The position numbers and the translations under genes are program-made. A DNA stretch of 64,000 nucleotides from Mytilus edulis (taxonomy: Eukaryota; Mollusca; Bivalvia; Mytilida; Mytilidae), in assembly GCF_963676685.1 (NCBI RefSeq), contig NC_092352.1, positions 24,757,117 to 24,821,116 of the forward strand. The letters run 5' to 3'. Positions 1 to 15,000 of the stretch are shown here, one piece after another. The stretch's first letter is position 1, and every line of letters starts with the position of its first letter. The notes beneath the pieces were generated by a model. It saw only the letters and a program-made list of their open reading frames with translations. It made no database searches and was not told the origin of the DNA.

Positions 1-3000
1 TGGTATTCCAGAAAATGCAGGGCCATCTGAAATTAAAAAAGGGTAATTTTTATAAACGTTACTTAAAGTTTTTAAACACCTACTTTTCGCTGAATAAATC
101 ACCACACAACAATCAGACATTTCAAAAATTATCCATTTCACTTTATAACATGAGGTATATGTGGTTTGGTGAAAATCTAGAAATTCAGTAAAAAAATAAT
201 ATTTTGTAAAGGAATATATAGAGGGGGAAATATAGAGGTAAATCTACACTTTTATGCCTGCATTGAGTTTATCTTTATAATAAAAAAGCCCAATTCACAA
301 CCATCAGGGACAGTGAATGCATTGTGATATCTGAATTGTTTCTGGCTATGCAGCCGTATTAAAACTTAGGATGAAACTCTCCCAGGCTGAGCTTTCACAA
401 TATGCTGTGTATCTTCTGGAGTGTATAGCCATTACAAGCTCACATAATCATGTATCCTTATACAGGGGAATGACTTGATTGATTTTATGGTACTTTTTCT
501 GTTATTATTTGAGACAATAATATAATCTATTTTTTGAAACTTTGACCTTGACCTGAGACCTACTCATAAACACTTTATACTGTACATTTATTTATTTTGT
601 GGGTACCAATTTTGTTGATTCAGAAAAATTCGCATTTTTGTAAATATCTAATTTTGTGGTTTTGCAAAAGTTTGCAAACAAGGTTATAAAAAATGTGTTA
701 ATTCTCATAACATTTAAATATTTGGTTCACCTTTACCTATGAAATAAAAAATAATTGGAATCAACATATAATAATGAGGCCAAATTAGAACATGTAACAG
801 AGCTGAGAATTAAGGAATTTTTACTTCAACCTGAAGAACATAAATAGAAATATCTGAGATGACATAAACTTACTTAAAACATTTTCTGGGACACTGAAGC
901 GAGAGTTTGATGTCAGTATTTCTGTGTCATATACCCACTGTGGAGCCTGCCATTTAGACCACTGTAAAGAAACAATTGTTTCTGTTAATGATATTGAAAT
1001 ATTTTCTACTTCAGAAGAAGATCTTGTGATTGAGTGCTTTAGACACATAATTTTACAAAGTGTTATTGACATTAAGTACTTATGGTCCTTTTAAAAATTT
1101 TGGTGAGTAGAAAAATAACACAAATTAAAATCCTCGTGAATAGGTCAAACTTAAATAAATTTATCAAGAAATAAGAAAAATCTTGAAAGAAATAGCAGCC
1201 AAGTTGGCTGAATTGGTGTCAACGTGAAATCAACATTTCACAAATATAATTTAGTTTGCAGCTAGTATTGGGTAAACCTGGAGTTGATATGAATATGAAA
1301 TCAGTACAAGTGTAAAAAGAACTAGGAATTACATATACTAAATGCAATATACCATGTCATTCTGAGTGTGTCTAAAACAAAATGCTCACACAAAGCTTAA
1401 TATCAGATTTAAACAAGCTCTGATTTTTAGTTTCTGAGAAAAATGCTACAAAATTTTCTTTTGAAGAAGGTATTTATATATAGTGTAATAAGAACTAGGA
1501 ATTACAAATCCTTGATGAGAACATACCGTGTCATCTTGAGTGTGTCTAACACAATGTAGAGGTAACATCAGAGAGGCTCTCTTTAAATTCTCTAACTCAA
1601 CAATCACTTCTATTTCATATGTACACTGAAATATATCAAATCAGTAAAATTAAAACTGTTTAAATAAAGATAAGTCAAGTGTAAGATAGAAAATTATTTC
1701 CAAGTACTTGTTAACAATTTTCCTACTCATTATTTGTGTAAAAATCATCTACAAAATTTGACTAAAATGTATATACTGCACAAACTTAATTTTACAAAAT
1801 ACTTAAATAAGTCTAACAAATTTTAATTATCCAGTTTTCAGCCACATACTGTAAGCAAAATTTTGTTCCTAAGCAAATTTGTTTTAAAAGATTTTTAATG
1901 ACAATCTTAAATAGCATTATTGCAATGTCTGTTTTTATACATGTTATAGATGATAAAGAATTTATTGGATCAAATCAGAATTATTTCAAATTTTTTGGAG
2001 AATACAAACAAAAGTAATACTATCAAAATATAGAAATAAAACTAGGTACTAACTGTATGTAGAATATTCATCTTCATATTTAATTTGGACTTCTAAATCT
2101 TTTGAATACCAGTATATCCCAACTGACAAGTCTTATGTAGACAAATCAAAACAAGCATCAATTGTACTAAACTATAAGCCAAGTATCTTTGATGAGTTTT
2201 TATATTCAAACAAGGGGCCTCAGTTGAAGAGAGATCTAACTACTGTATTATTAGCCAGTCATAACTGAGTTTGTGAGTTTCAATCCCACAATTGGCAGGT
2301 GCAATCAATTCAAATCTTACTTGACAAGGATTGTCAGTTTTCCTACTGAAAAAGTGGTGGTTCTCTCTGGGCACTATGGCTTACTCCACAAATAAATACT
2401 GACCAACATAAAACAGCAGGATAGTGTTGAAAATGGCATTAAACATCACTGATTCATTCAACCAATCATGCAATATATTCAAACACAATAATACATTACC
2501 TTTATATGATATTTACTACTGACTGTAGGAGGAAGTGGTGATCCATCTTTATACTGTAGTGGAACATGCACATTGTCAATACCCCTGTTGTGAAAATAAT
2601 AACACAAATTATTAAGGTGGCTACCGGTATATAAGATAAAACTCGAAATTCAAAATCAAACTCATTTAAGAATATCAAATCATATGTAAGAATCAATTGA
2701 TTGGCCAAGAAGAAACAAATAAAGACTGTTATAAATGAATTATAAATGATAGACATAACTGTTTTGGATTAAGAAGCTGAACAGATCATTTCTCTATAAG
2801 CATTTACTTTAACATAAACTTGGACTCCAATATAGTAAAAGTTCAACAGTGTTTTCCTGTGTTGACACCTTATCAAACCTTATTCAAGGTCAATGAGTCT
2901 TAATTTCATATGCCTAAATATTTGTCTCATTTTAAAGAATTCATAACAAGGCCATAATAACTGCATATGGTTTAAAATTCATTTATTTTTTCTCTACCCC

Positions 3001-6000
3001 TACAGGTAAGACACTGACAAAACCATACCAGCTATATGTATACTGAAGATACTATAAAAAGAGAATAATTGTTCTTTCTCTGTAACTATTCAATTTGAAT
3101 AAAATTTGATTTTTATTAACACTTACGTATTAAGAATTTCAGTATTACATCCTTCGACTGGCATGGCCTCCCAAATTAGATGTGGATTTTCTTTAGGTTC
3201 AATAATAACATTATCATCAATCTCTGTCACACATGGATCCTCAGGGTTCAGTTTTGATCCTTTTGTCATAAGGGCAAAAACACCATATAACTATAAATGG
3301 AATATATAACAATAATGATAAAGAGCTGAGCTATAAGCGCATGAAACTCCTATTGCCCTTTTAGCTTGTCTTTATGCTTTAAATGATTTCTTTTTGTACA
3401 TTAATTAGGCTGTTAGTTTTGACTTTTCTCATTTATATTGTTTTATACAGTGAAACCTGTCCAAACCGAACACCCACAGGACTTTGTGTTTTGTTCGGTT
3501 TTCACAGGTGTTCGGATTGTAGAGGTAAACGGAAGTCGACACCAAAATAATTTTGGCATTTACTGACAAGGGATTATAGGTGACACAACATGACGACAGT
3601 TTATTTTTGTGTTAATTTAGATGTAAATGTAAAAATAAAAGAAGATGAAGATAGACGTTTTGCTACATTTTTGTTTATAAATCAAACGTCACTCCGTCAA
3701 TCACGCTCGTCGATGGGAGATGTCCGACGTGGAGCGATTTTGCTTTTTATAATTATTTTCTCATCCGTTAATTCAATGACTAATTCAGATTCACAGTCAC
3801 TATCAAATGACGATTCCGTAGTTGAATCGGGAACATCATTGTACACACGAGTTCTCGGACTAAACTGGTCACCCGCTGATTGATACTTCGGCACACGATA
3901 ACAGTGAAACAACAGCAGGGGTCCAGTTTATTCTCAGACTTTATCGTTGCTAAAAGCTACCGAAAGTCTTCGGGAGCATTCGAATCAAATATATAGGGCC
4001 TCTAAGGGAATCCAGCAATCGAAATCCATTGACCTTGTTCTTAATCCGGTGAAAGGCTTTAAAACTATTATTTAATTAAACAGTTTAGCTACAGAATGGC
4101 AGTTTCTATTTTGTGGCCGTAATTATTTGAGTAAGGTGCATTTAATTGATCTGAGGGAAAGTTCCTTTCTTGTCATTATCGGCGATGAGGGAAGCTGACC
4201 ATTTTAACGTTTCTTGACAAAAAATCACTTTTTACATGGACACAGACATGCTAATTAGTTTGTTATAACAACCCACAAGTTCATTAAACCTCAAATACCT
4301 TCAGGGATACTCTGCCATCCTGTGTTTGTTTAATTAAATCATGCAAATAATTAATAATATTCTATTGTTTTGATTGGTATTGATCGATTTTGACAGGTAA
4401 TTTTTAGATACAAATTTACTAACGAGCCTTCAAAAAGCGTTCGGAATTCGGTGTTGACAGGGTTCGGTTTTTTCAGGTTAGATTAACGTTAATTGATAGG
4501 GAAATTTTGTGGGACTTTGAAAATTGTTCGGTTTAAACTGAAATTCGGTTTTATCAGGGTTCGGTTTATTCAGATTTCACTGTATTTGTCATTTCAGGGT
4601 CTTTAATAGCTGACTGTGTGGTATGGGCTTTGCTCAAAGATTCAAAAAAGTTGCTGAAAGTGTTTTTGAATTATTGTCCCAAAACTGGAAAAATCCCCCT
4701 TTTTTAAGTATAAAAATTCATAACTGAAAAACATAAAATCTGAAATTCATAAAAATTGAAAGTCAGCTTAAGTCAACAGATATAAACAATTCACCAAAGT
4801 TTTATAAAATTTTGTGAAAGTGTTTATGAGTGATTGTCCAAAAACTGGAAAATCCCCCCTTTTTAAGCATAAAAATTCATAACACGGAAACGTAAAATCT
4901 GAAATTTATAAAATCAAAAGAGAGCATACGTCAATAGATATAAACAATTCACCAAAGTTTTATTATAGTTGATGGAAGTATTTTTTAGTTATTGCCCGAA
5001 AACTGGAAAATCACCTTTTTTTTTAAAGTATAAAATTTCATAACATTGAAGAAAAATCTTAAATTTATAAAAATCGAAAGGGAGCTTAAGTCAATAGACA
5101 TAAACAATTCAACAAAGTTTCATAAAAGTTGGTGGAAGCGTTTTTTAGTAATTGTCCGAAGTGTGGACAACAGATGGATTGGCAAACAAAGGTATATCAT
5201 AATTAATACGTCCCGTCTTAAACAGGTTCAATAGATAGGTTTACATAAAACATTTCTTGGGCAGTGAAAATGAAAAGCTCTGTTCACCCAACTGTAGCAG
5301 GAGTTGATTTAATACATAAAGTAGATTATTATACAGGTCTTAGTATGGTTTTTCTTTTAGAAAATAATGAAATAGTTGTGCTATTTCGTTCCACAGACTA
5401 TTTGCCAGTCAATAGTTTCAAAGATTACCCTGGTTAATAGTTTTATCATCATTTTCCCGTATTTTATTATACTTATTTTTCATTGGACAAGAACGATGTA
5501 ATGATTTTTTCTGCTTGGATTTGTGCGTTTGGCAACGTCAAAATCTAATATTGTAAACAGTATAATCTATTTGTGTCTATCTTAATTTAAATTTAATATA
5601 TCACTTTAATACCAGAAGCAATTAAAAAAGAAAAAGAAAATCTTCGTGACACATTTTTAAAAGATATAACATGGGTCTGTCGTCGTCTTCATAAACTGGG
5701 ATTACTTTGGTGTACAGTACTTTAGCTAGTCTAGTAGAATTTATATGCAACGGAATTTTACACAAGTTTTCCTACTCTTGATTACAGAAAATAAAATATT
5801 TACAAATACAACATGGACTGTAAAAAAGAATATGGTTCATAGTGTGTGCATGTTTGTGTGACATTTTTATTTTCTTTCAGATGATGTTTGCAGACTTTTT
5901 GGAAAGTTGTTTAGTTCAGTATAATAAAACACTTATTGTCTGGTTATGTGGATAATAGCAAGTTTGTTGTCCCTTTGATTCTTACTATTACCCTCTGCTT

Positions 6001-9000
6001 CGCCTCAAGCAATAGTTGGTATCTCAGGGACAACAAACTTGCTATTACCCTTATAACCAGTCAATAGGTGTATAATATTAGCAACCCACCCTATGTCATC
6101 AGGATTTGAATTTCATGCAATTTTTTGCTCAAAAGTTTGGTTTTCATTTATTAAATTTCAGACTTGCAAAATCAGATCTATTGTTAGCTATTCCAATTTC
6201 CATGATAGTCATATCTGTTAAATAAATATAAAGCTGTCTTTTTTTAGCTTTATTGGTATTTTTATCTTTACATTAGATGTGTTTCATTGTAATACCTTAT
6301 TCTGATTGGCTACACTGCAATCTCACGTTATTCCTTAATCAACTTCATTACACAATAAAATTTATCATTCATGATCACAATACAGTGCAAAGGTAAATTA
6401 AATAAAAACTTGATAAAAATCGTGTTTTCATGATCCTAGCTAAAAAATGTAATTATAAGTATTGAATGCTTCTTTTTATAACTTCATAGGGTTGACACTA
6501 AATGCCTACAACAGGGGAATATAACAGTGATAACGTTGTACATATTTTGGTCAATTAAATTAAAGATCCTAGTGTGACCTTTACTAATTTTGTTGTTTTG
6601 GTACCTCCTTTTTCAGATATTCAAAATTTCTGTATCTAGTTAACAGGATTTTCTTGTTGCAATAAAACTATCTGAATGGAGGCACTTTGAAACAAATTCA
6701 TGAAAATTGCACATAAATAGTAAAAAGTACTTACTTTGACATATATTGTCTTCACATTGACTTTTGTGTTATTTGTGATGATGATTCTTAATCTAGCTAC
6801 ACCTCCAGATATATGAATATGTTCAAACAACCTAAAATTAGCAATGTAAAACATTAAACAAATCAAATCTGAATGCAGAAAAAAGTATTTTCTACTTCTG
6901 TTTTCATGGTTTTTATAAATATCTATATTCAATTCAAAATTTACCTTATAAGTACTTTTATAATTATACCCCCGCTTTGAAAAAAAGGGGGTACACTGTT
7001 TTACCTCTGTCTGTCCTTACGTCAGTCCATCAGTCCATCAGTCCGTCAGTCTGTCAGTCTTTCAGTCAGTCCGACCTTCCCATGAATATTTTTCGTCACA
7101 TTTTTCTCAGGAACTACACTACCAGGATTTCTGAAATTTGGTTTCAGGCTTGATATAAGTCAGCTATACTGTGTGATGCGTTTTCAGATTCATCACTCGA
7201 CAACTTCCTGTTTACCGAACACTTGTATCATTTTTACACCTGATAGCCAAGTTGAAAATTTTTCGTCACATTTTTCTCAGGAACTGCACTACCGGGAATT
7301 CTGATATTTGGTTTCAGACTTGATATAAGTCAGCTATACCGTGTGATGCGTTTTCAGATTCATCACTCGACAACTTCCTGTTTACCGAACACTTGTATTA
7401 TTTTACACATGATAACCAAGTTGAAAATTTTTGTCACACTTTTCTCAGGAACTACAATACAAGGATTTCTGAAATTTGGTTTCAGGGTTTATATAAGTCT
7501 GCAATACTGTGTGATGCATTTTCAGATTCATCACTCGACAACTTCCTGTTTACGGAACACTTGCATATTTTTACACTATTAAAATTATCCACTTGCGGCG
7601 GGGGTATCATCAGTGAGCAGTAGCTCGCAGTTTCACTTGTTTTTACCAAATTAAGTAACACACATTTTTCATCTATTTTCTGCTGTTTTAACATAATTTT
7701 ACAACATTAAATAAATACAAATCTATCAAAATCCACATAGTTTTAATTTCATGTCAGTTTACATATTTTTTAAAATGGGAGATAATTCAACAACATTGGT
7801 GATTTCCCAACAGATTTCTTTTCCTCATTGACTCATATTTTCTCTTGTGTAACCGTTATAAACAACAACATACAAACATTGGTTTACTGTCATAAAAATA
7901 CCTATTAGATTCAAAATTACCATATTCATACGATAAATAAAAGAAACTGTGTATTACCGATCTTAGTAGGACAAAATTTGTAAAATACAGTATCTGAGAA
8001 TAACATATTTTGTTTGTCACTGTATTTCCATATATAACACCTAAGAAACAAAACAATACATTTATATAAGAATATGAAACTAACCTGGCAGTTACAGATA
8101 GTTTCCTACTATACAATGGAAGTTTAGCTATATCTATAGTTTCTACTGTATTCTGTGTTGGACCTGATGGTCTTACTGTATTAGGTAAAGCTTGATTTAT
8201 TACAACATCTTGGGTAACCTAAAAAGAAGTACATGTATTGCAGTTGAGCATCCAATTTAGAATATTGTTAATATATTTTGTAAGAACAATTAGAACAAAG
8301 CAACAACATACTGCACACCAGTGAGACACCAACCCAACAAATCATGATCAAAAAAACATTTAGATGACAACAAATTGTCTTCAACAATGGACACAAATTG
8401 TCTACCCAAAAGTCTTAGCATATCTGCATTGGATACATTAAAAGGGTATATTCAAATATATTTTTGTTAGATACTATTATTCTGATATATCTATAATACT
8501 AAAATTACGAGGTCCAATTTGTCAGCTGTCATCACGTAAAAACGACATATCAAAGAATTCAACTTTATATATAACTAATATAGTACAAAGGTGTAGATTA
8601 AAAATTACACCACTCCAGGCCCTTTTGTTTTCCACGTAATTAATATTGCCAATAATTAAGAAGTTCCGGGTTGAGTCCGACACCGATACCAATAGTATAT
8701 TCACCTGTTACCTATTACCTTATTTGTATGTTCCGCATCTGACAGGCGCACCACCAAACGGTGTATTCAGGATTAATATGCTATATACACAGGTCATATT
8801 CACAGGGTTGACACTACTAGATTGTCAAATTGTTACCTATTGTAGCATTTTAATCAGTAAAACTTTCTAAGATAACAATACGAATACTAAAAATCTGGAC
8901 TAAAATAAGGCGTATAGGTACAGTTTTCAATTTGTTAGCAGGCATGACGTAAAACAGCGAATCAAAGAATTCAACTTTATAACTAATATAGGACAATGCT

Positions 9001-12000
9001 GTTGTTTAAAAAATATTCCATTCCAGGACCTTTTGTTTTCAAACTAATTAATACTACCAAAAATTGATAAGTTCCAGTTCGACGGATTCAAACAGAAAGA
9101 TTTGAAAGCAGAGAAAACTGCATATCTTTTAATTGGCATGACTTTATCAGATGACAATACTAATATCAAAATAAGGCTTGCGCATACATTTGTAGTTATA
9201 TACTTTAATTCATTCACGGTATTTCCACCTTTTCTTTCCTTACAAATGTTGCTATAGGATTAAACACATTTTTTCTAGAGGTTATTGATGTGTAAACAGG
9301 GGCGATTAACTCACAAACTGAATAGGACTTTTATGTTGAGTTTGTGAGTAAGAGCCCTGAGTTTATACATCAATAACCTCTAGAAAAAATGTGTTTAATC
9401 CTTATAATTCTTCAGCCAAACATTTTTTTGTTGATGGCTACTATATATATTTACCAATCAAAAGCACAATGGCAAGTCGTAACTAAGGAGTACACCGCCA
9501 TCTTGACTTACTAAAAACTATAAATGTCCGATATATACAACGGAATCTTAAATGAAATAGCACCTACCTCAAAAACTTCATTTTAATTAAATTTTATCCA
9601 AATTTGAAGCGTACACGTAACGAAATAATCTTTCCCTTGAAAATTTCCATTCGTATGACGTCGTGTTTTGCCATGACGTAAATTCGCCAAATCCTTCATG
9701 AAATTTCACGGAATTTTATTAAATTTAATTTTTGTACATTTTCGAAGCTTTAGTGCAATAAATTTATTTCTGTTTTTGTTATATATGCACTAGAATTGTC
9801 ACAACTGTTATGCAATTGTTTATTAAATTTAATTTTTGTACATTTTCGAAGCTTTAGTGCAATAAATTTATTTCTGTTTTTGTTATATATGCACTAGAAT
9901 TGTCACAACTGTTATGCAATTGTTTTTTAATCTCAATTTGCTGAAAATCCCGGGATCACTGCAAGCTTGTGTATCGCACATGAATAGATTACAAAAGTAG
10001 TTTCGGAAACATGGTTTATCGAAGTGTAAACTTAGAGAAAAATTCTAATTGACGAATCCAATTCAAGTATTTATAGATATGCAAATCATATAAGAATTAT
10101 TACATTGTATTTGGTCTTTACCTTGACAGTTTCAGCATGAATTAATTCTGCTGATATCCAGTACTGTATTCTGGCCTTCCACCACTTGTCCCCCCCTGCA
10201 CTAGAGGCTTTAAAAGAACCTATAATGTACATATACATAGATTAACTTGATTATTAGTGCAGCTTGAAATAGTCATTCTTGTAACATAGTTTTCTGTTTC
10301 CTTGACTGATTTAACATACCTTTATAGTAATATAAATATCCATTATACATGGAGACAAAACAAATGTGCTGTTCTGACAATTTTTCAACTCTTTCAATAT
10401 AAACATAAACAATGTATAACTATGTGATGGTTGTGGTTTTTTTTTGCCTTTGTACAACTGTTTTCTGAGAATGAGATAGATGTTGATGTTTGGTGTAGTC
10501 AGTTTACTGTCCAATATTGTTGGTTATTTCTATTATCCTCTTATGTTCTATATTATGGTAGAAAAGCAGCAAACATCATTTTTAAAGTCTTTGTAATAAC
10601 ACAGAAAAACAAGAGATACATGCAGTCATTGACTTGTTTTTACTTTTCACAGTTAAAGTTAAACATACCAAAATCATATTCAAAATCTCAATAAATATCT
10701 GTGGTATCTTTAAATTTAATCAATAAACAAACAATGATATTGCAAATGTCACTATGAATATTGTCTTTGATCACAATTAATCTATACCTGGTAAATCATT
10801 CAACAGCTGAAATCTGAAGGGGAAAACATAACTACCAATACCAAGGTTATCTGCAAAAAAAATAATCAAAGAATCAAAAGTAGCTATTACTTGCATATGA
10901 TCAGAACTAATCAAAGTGCTGGATAGCACCTCTGGAAAGTTTGCAACTGTAGCTGTGTATTATTCCAAAAAGGTTATCATGGTTATAGACATGTATTATT
11001 TCAAATATGTATTTCATCACAGCTTTGATGTTGTAAACTAAACCATTGTCTCGTCAGTAATTATCAACAAGAGTGCACATGCTGAAATATCTCGCCTTCT
11101 ATACTAATCATTGATATCATGTTGATAGTCCTAAGTATAAAGCTAAGCTTTATTACAACTGTCACATAAACTTAACATTAACCAAGATAACTAAACAAAG
11201 ACCAATGAACCTTGAAAATGAGGTCAAGGTCAGATGAACCATGCCAGGCAGACATGTACAGCTAACAATGCTTCTATACAACATATATAGTTGACCCATT
11301 ACTTATAGTTTAAGAAAAATAGCCCAAAACACAAAACCTAACACTGTGCAATGAACCGTGAAAATGAGGTCAAGGTCAAATAAAACCTGGGCAACTGACA
11401 TAAAGATCATAAAATATTTCCATACACCAAATATAGTTGACCTATGGCATATAGTATTAGATAAAAAGACCAGAACTCAAAAACTTAACTTTGACCACAG
11501 AACCATGAAAATGAGGTCAAGGTCACATGACATCTGCCCACTAGGCATGTACACCTTACAATCATTCCATACAACAAATATAGATTAGACCTATTGCATA
11601 TAGTATGAGAAAAACAGACCAAAACACAAAAATTTAACTATAACCACTAAACCATGAAAATGAGGTCAAGGTCAGATGACACCTGCCAATTTGACATGTA
11701 CACCTTACAGTCCTTCCATACACCGAATATACTAGCCCTATTGCTTATAGTATCTGAGATATGGACTTGACCACCAAAACTTAACCTTGTTCACTGATCC
11801 ATGAAATGAGGTCCATGAAAACTGTCTGACAGACATAAGGACCTTGCAAGGTACGCACATATCAAATATAGTTATCCTATTACTTATAATAAGAGAGAAT
11901 TCAACATTACAAAAAATTTGAACTTTTTTTCCAAGTGGTCACTGAACCATGAAAATGAGGTCAAGGACATTGGACATGTGACTGACGGAAACTTTTTAAC

Positions 12001-15000
12001 ATGAAGCATCTGTATACAAAGTATGAAGCATCCAGGTCTTCCACCTTCTAAAATATAAAGCTTTTAAGAAGTGAGCTAACGCCACCGCCGCCGTTTCACT
12101 ATCCCTATGTCGAGCTTTCTGCAACAAAAGTTGCAGGCTCGACAAAAATCTCTTTTTTCATGTTTATCATAAAAAGTTTTGATATTTTCTATTGCAACCA
12201 AAAACTGTAGATCTCAAATAATGAAATATACAGAAAGCTCTGTTAATTTCTTTAAGTACCCATGCCATATCAACTTCCAAGGGCCTGTGAATTAGTATTT
12301 TTCTATTGGTTCAGGTGACAGGTCCTTCATATTTGTTTTCACTAAATTAACACACAAGTTTTCTAGTTTGAATTGTTCTACATGTTTCATATTGGGGCCT
12401 TTTATAGCTTTCTACACGTATATGGTACAATTATTTTTCATTATTGACGACCGTATGGTGGCCTAGAGTTATTAATACATTTTCCTCCTTTGAACTCTTT
12501 TGGATAGCATTGGTTCTTTGCAAAAAATACTGCATTCTTTTTTATAAATAGGACAGTTACAGTAACTTAAATCAATACAACTGTAATGAACGTGAATTTA
12601 TATTAAAGGCTTTTATCAAAAGAAGGAAACATGTCCATGGGACACAAATGATGCCCCCACTAGCATTAACGTTATAAAGGGTCACAACTCAAGAACTGTA
12701 AATGCGATGCTACCAAAATTTGTACTTGATCTGAGTTATGGGGTAATAAGCATTGTGTATACATTCTAATTACACAGTATTGTGCAATAGATTTGTAAGA
12801 TCTAGACTTTTGTTTCATGTCAGAAACCTATATACTATGTCAAAAATTTGAACACAATCCAAATTCAGAGCTGTATCAAGCTTGAATGTTGTGTCCATAC
12901 TTGCCCCAACTGTTCAGGGTTTTGACCTCTGCGGTCGTATAAAGCTGTGCCCTGTGGAGCATCTGATTCCAATTGTAACGAGGCACAACCCTAGAGCATT
13001 AAAAATGACTTCACAAAAATTCAAACTTGATCTTGGTTTTATGGTTAAAAGTATTGTGTATAAGTTTCATAACATTTGGTTGAGCGAACTAAGGTTAGAT
13101 AACTGAAATGAAAATATTCAGCAATTTTTACATATGTAAAGGGGCATAACTCTAAAACCGTATAACTATCGCAACCAAAATTCAAACTTGATCAGTGTTT
13201 GTGGTAATGAGCATTGTGTATAAGTTTCATAACATTTGGTTAAGACAAACTAAAGTTAGAGAACAGAAACTAAAATTTCCAGCAACTTTTCTATTTGTAA
13301 AGTAGCATAAAACACTAGAATGGTAAAAGTGACGCAACTAAAATTCAAACTTGACTAGTAAATTGTGGTTATAAGCATTGCGTATAAGTTTCATACAATT
13401 TGGTTCAGACAAACTAAAGTAAAAGAACAGAAAGTTCAAACGAATTTTGGGATGTACGGAGGTATATACAAGTAAGGTTTTGTTTTAAGCCATTCATTTG
13501 ATATATTAGAGTAATCATTGCCTCTGTGTTTGGATGACAAAGCAATTGAATTCTATTTATATAGGGCATGTTATGCCTTAAAACTTTTCCAGATGCACAG
13601 GTTTGTCTGTAATCTATCTAAATTTTGAGGTGAAAATGCAGCCATTTTAGCGAAAAGGTACACATCATTAACCTTAATAATTTCTACAGCACTTGTCTTG
13701 ATACCCTGAGCTATAATATTCTAAAAAGTTACTGTAGATGCTGACCCGGTTGCTTTTAATACAGATGCTATATGATAAGAATTTGTGATAATACACCAGA
13801 GGTGGTATGATGTAAATTATTGGAAGGAGACTGAAGAAGAATTGATGTTGGGTCAATGTTTTTTCTGCTGTTAGTTTGATCCACTTGAGCATGCTGAACG
13901 AGTGAAGGTACTTATATCCACATTGGAATGTGAAACAATTAGTATTTAAATAAAGAAATTAAAAGTTTTCAAATGATTTTTGGCATCAAAACCTTCTGAT
14001 CGATGTTTAGACAAAAACAATGCCCTTTTTTTTATCAAAGCCTTTACTCGTCCTTGGCCTGAGACATTAGACATTTAAATTATCGAGTATTTTATATCTG
14101 TGTTTTGTTTAAACAAACGATTATCACTTGTCAATTATCTGACAGCTTGGTCAAAATGTCAACTTGTTCTTGCATCAGTCATTCCCAATTCTTTCGATAC
14201 ACTCGGGCTTTTACCACGTTTACTTACAAATAGTAAAAGTAGAGCGGGAAAATGTCCATTCATGAAATATTCATGAATGAAAACGCAATCTCACGTAGAT
14301 TTCTTTTGATTTTCTCTTCAGCACATGGCAGATCCGCGAAGTAGTGTTTGTGATACTCATTTTCAAAATGAAGTTAAATTCATCTGAATCGTCGGTGAAC
14401 ATTCATTTCTTTTTTATTCAAGCTGTAATCTTTGCAGTCAAGAGAGTAGTTACTCAGAATTTCAAAAGAATCTTCAAAGATTAAGAATTCAAACACTAGT
14501 ACTACATTATCTCGGAGCAGAATGAATTGAGATATTCTGTAACCAGAAGTTTGAGGCCGACGCCTAAGCAAAGTCGCAATAGCAAGCTATAGCAAACTTT
14601 CCAAAAATGGATCATTTGTAGAAAACCATTCATATATACAATTCCTGAAACATTTGTAAATGATGACCAAGCATTTTAAGAGCTGAAAATTTTCCATAAC
14701 ATTAAGCTTGCAACATGACAACAATTATTAAAACAAAGGGTTATAAAATATAGACACTTACCTTGAGATTTATAAAGGTCAAAAGGACAATCTATATACT
14801 GCTTCTTTATCAAATATTCAGGATCATCTCTTATACCAGAATTGTAAATAACTAGAAAAAATAATTATTTTACATTCTATACATAAAAATTAGATAAAAA
14901 GAGATGGTACATGTGGGCATACCTCAATAAACCCAACTGACCAAACAAACAAATTATTATCGTACAGTATAACTGTAATACCAACATTTCTTTCTTACAG

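Noticed and set aside
3106-3309. 67-codon plus-strand frame
   Set aside because: Antisense shadow of exon 8 of the arrestin-like gene (3127-3290, minus).
3590-3883. 97-codon plus-strand frame
   Set aside because: Inside a TA-flanked transposon remnant and overlapping an equally plausible minus frame; no evidence for a host gene.
11358-11588. 76-codon frame MKMRSRSN...
   Set aside because: Its sequence repeats with the period of the 148-bp bivalve tandem repeat.
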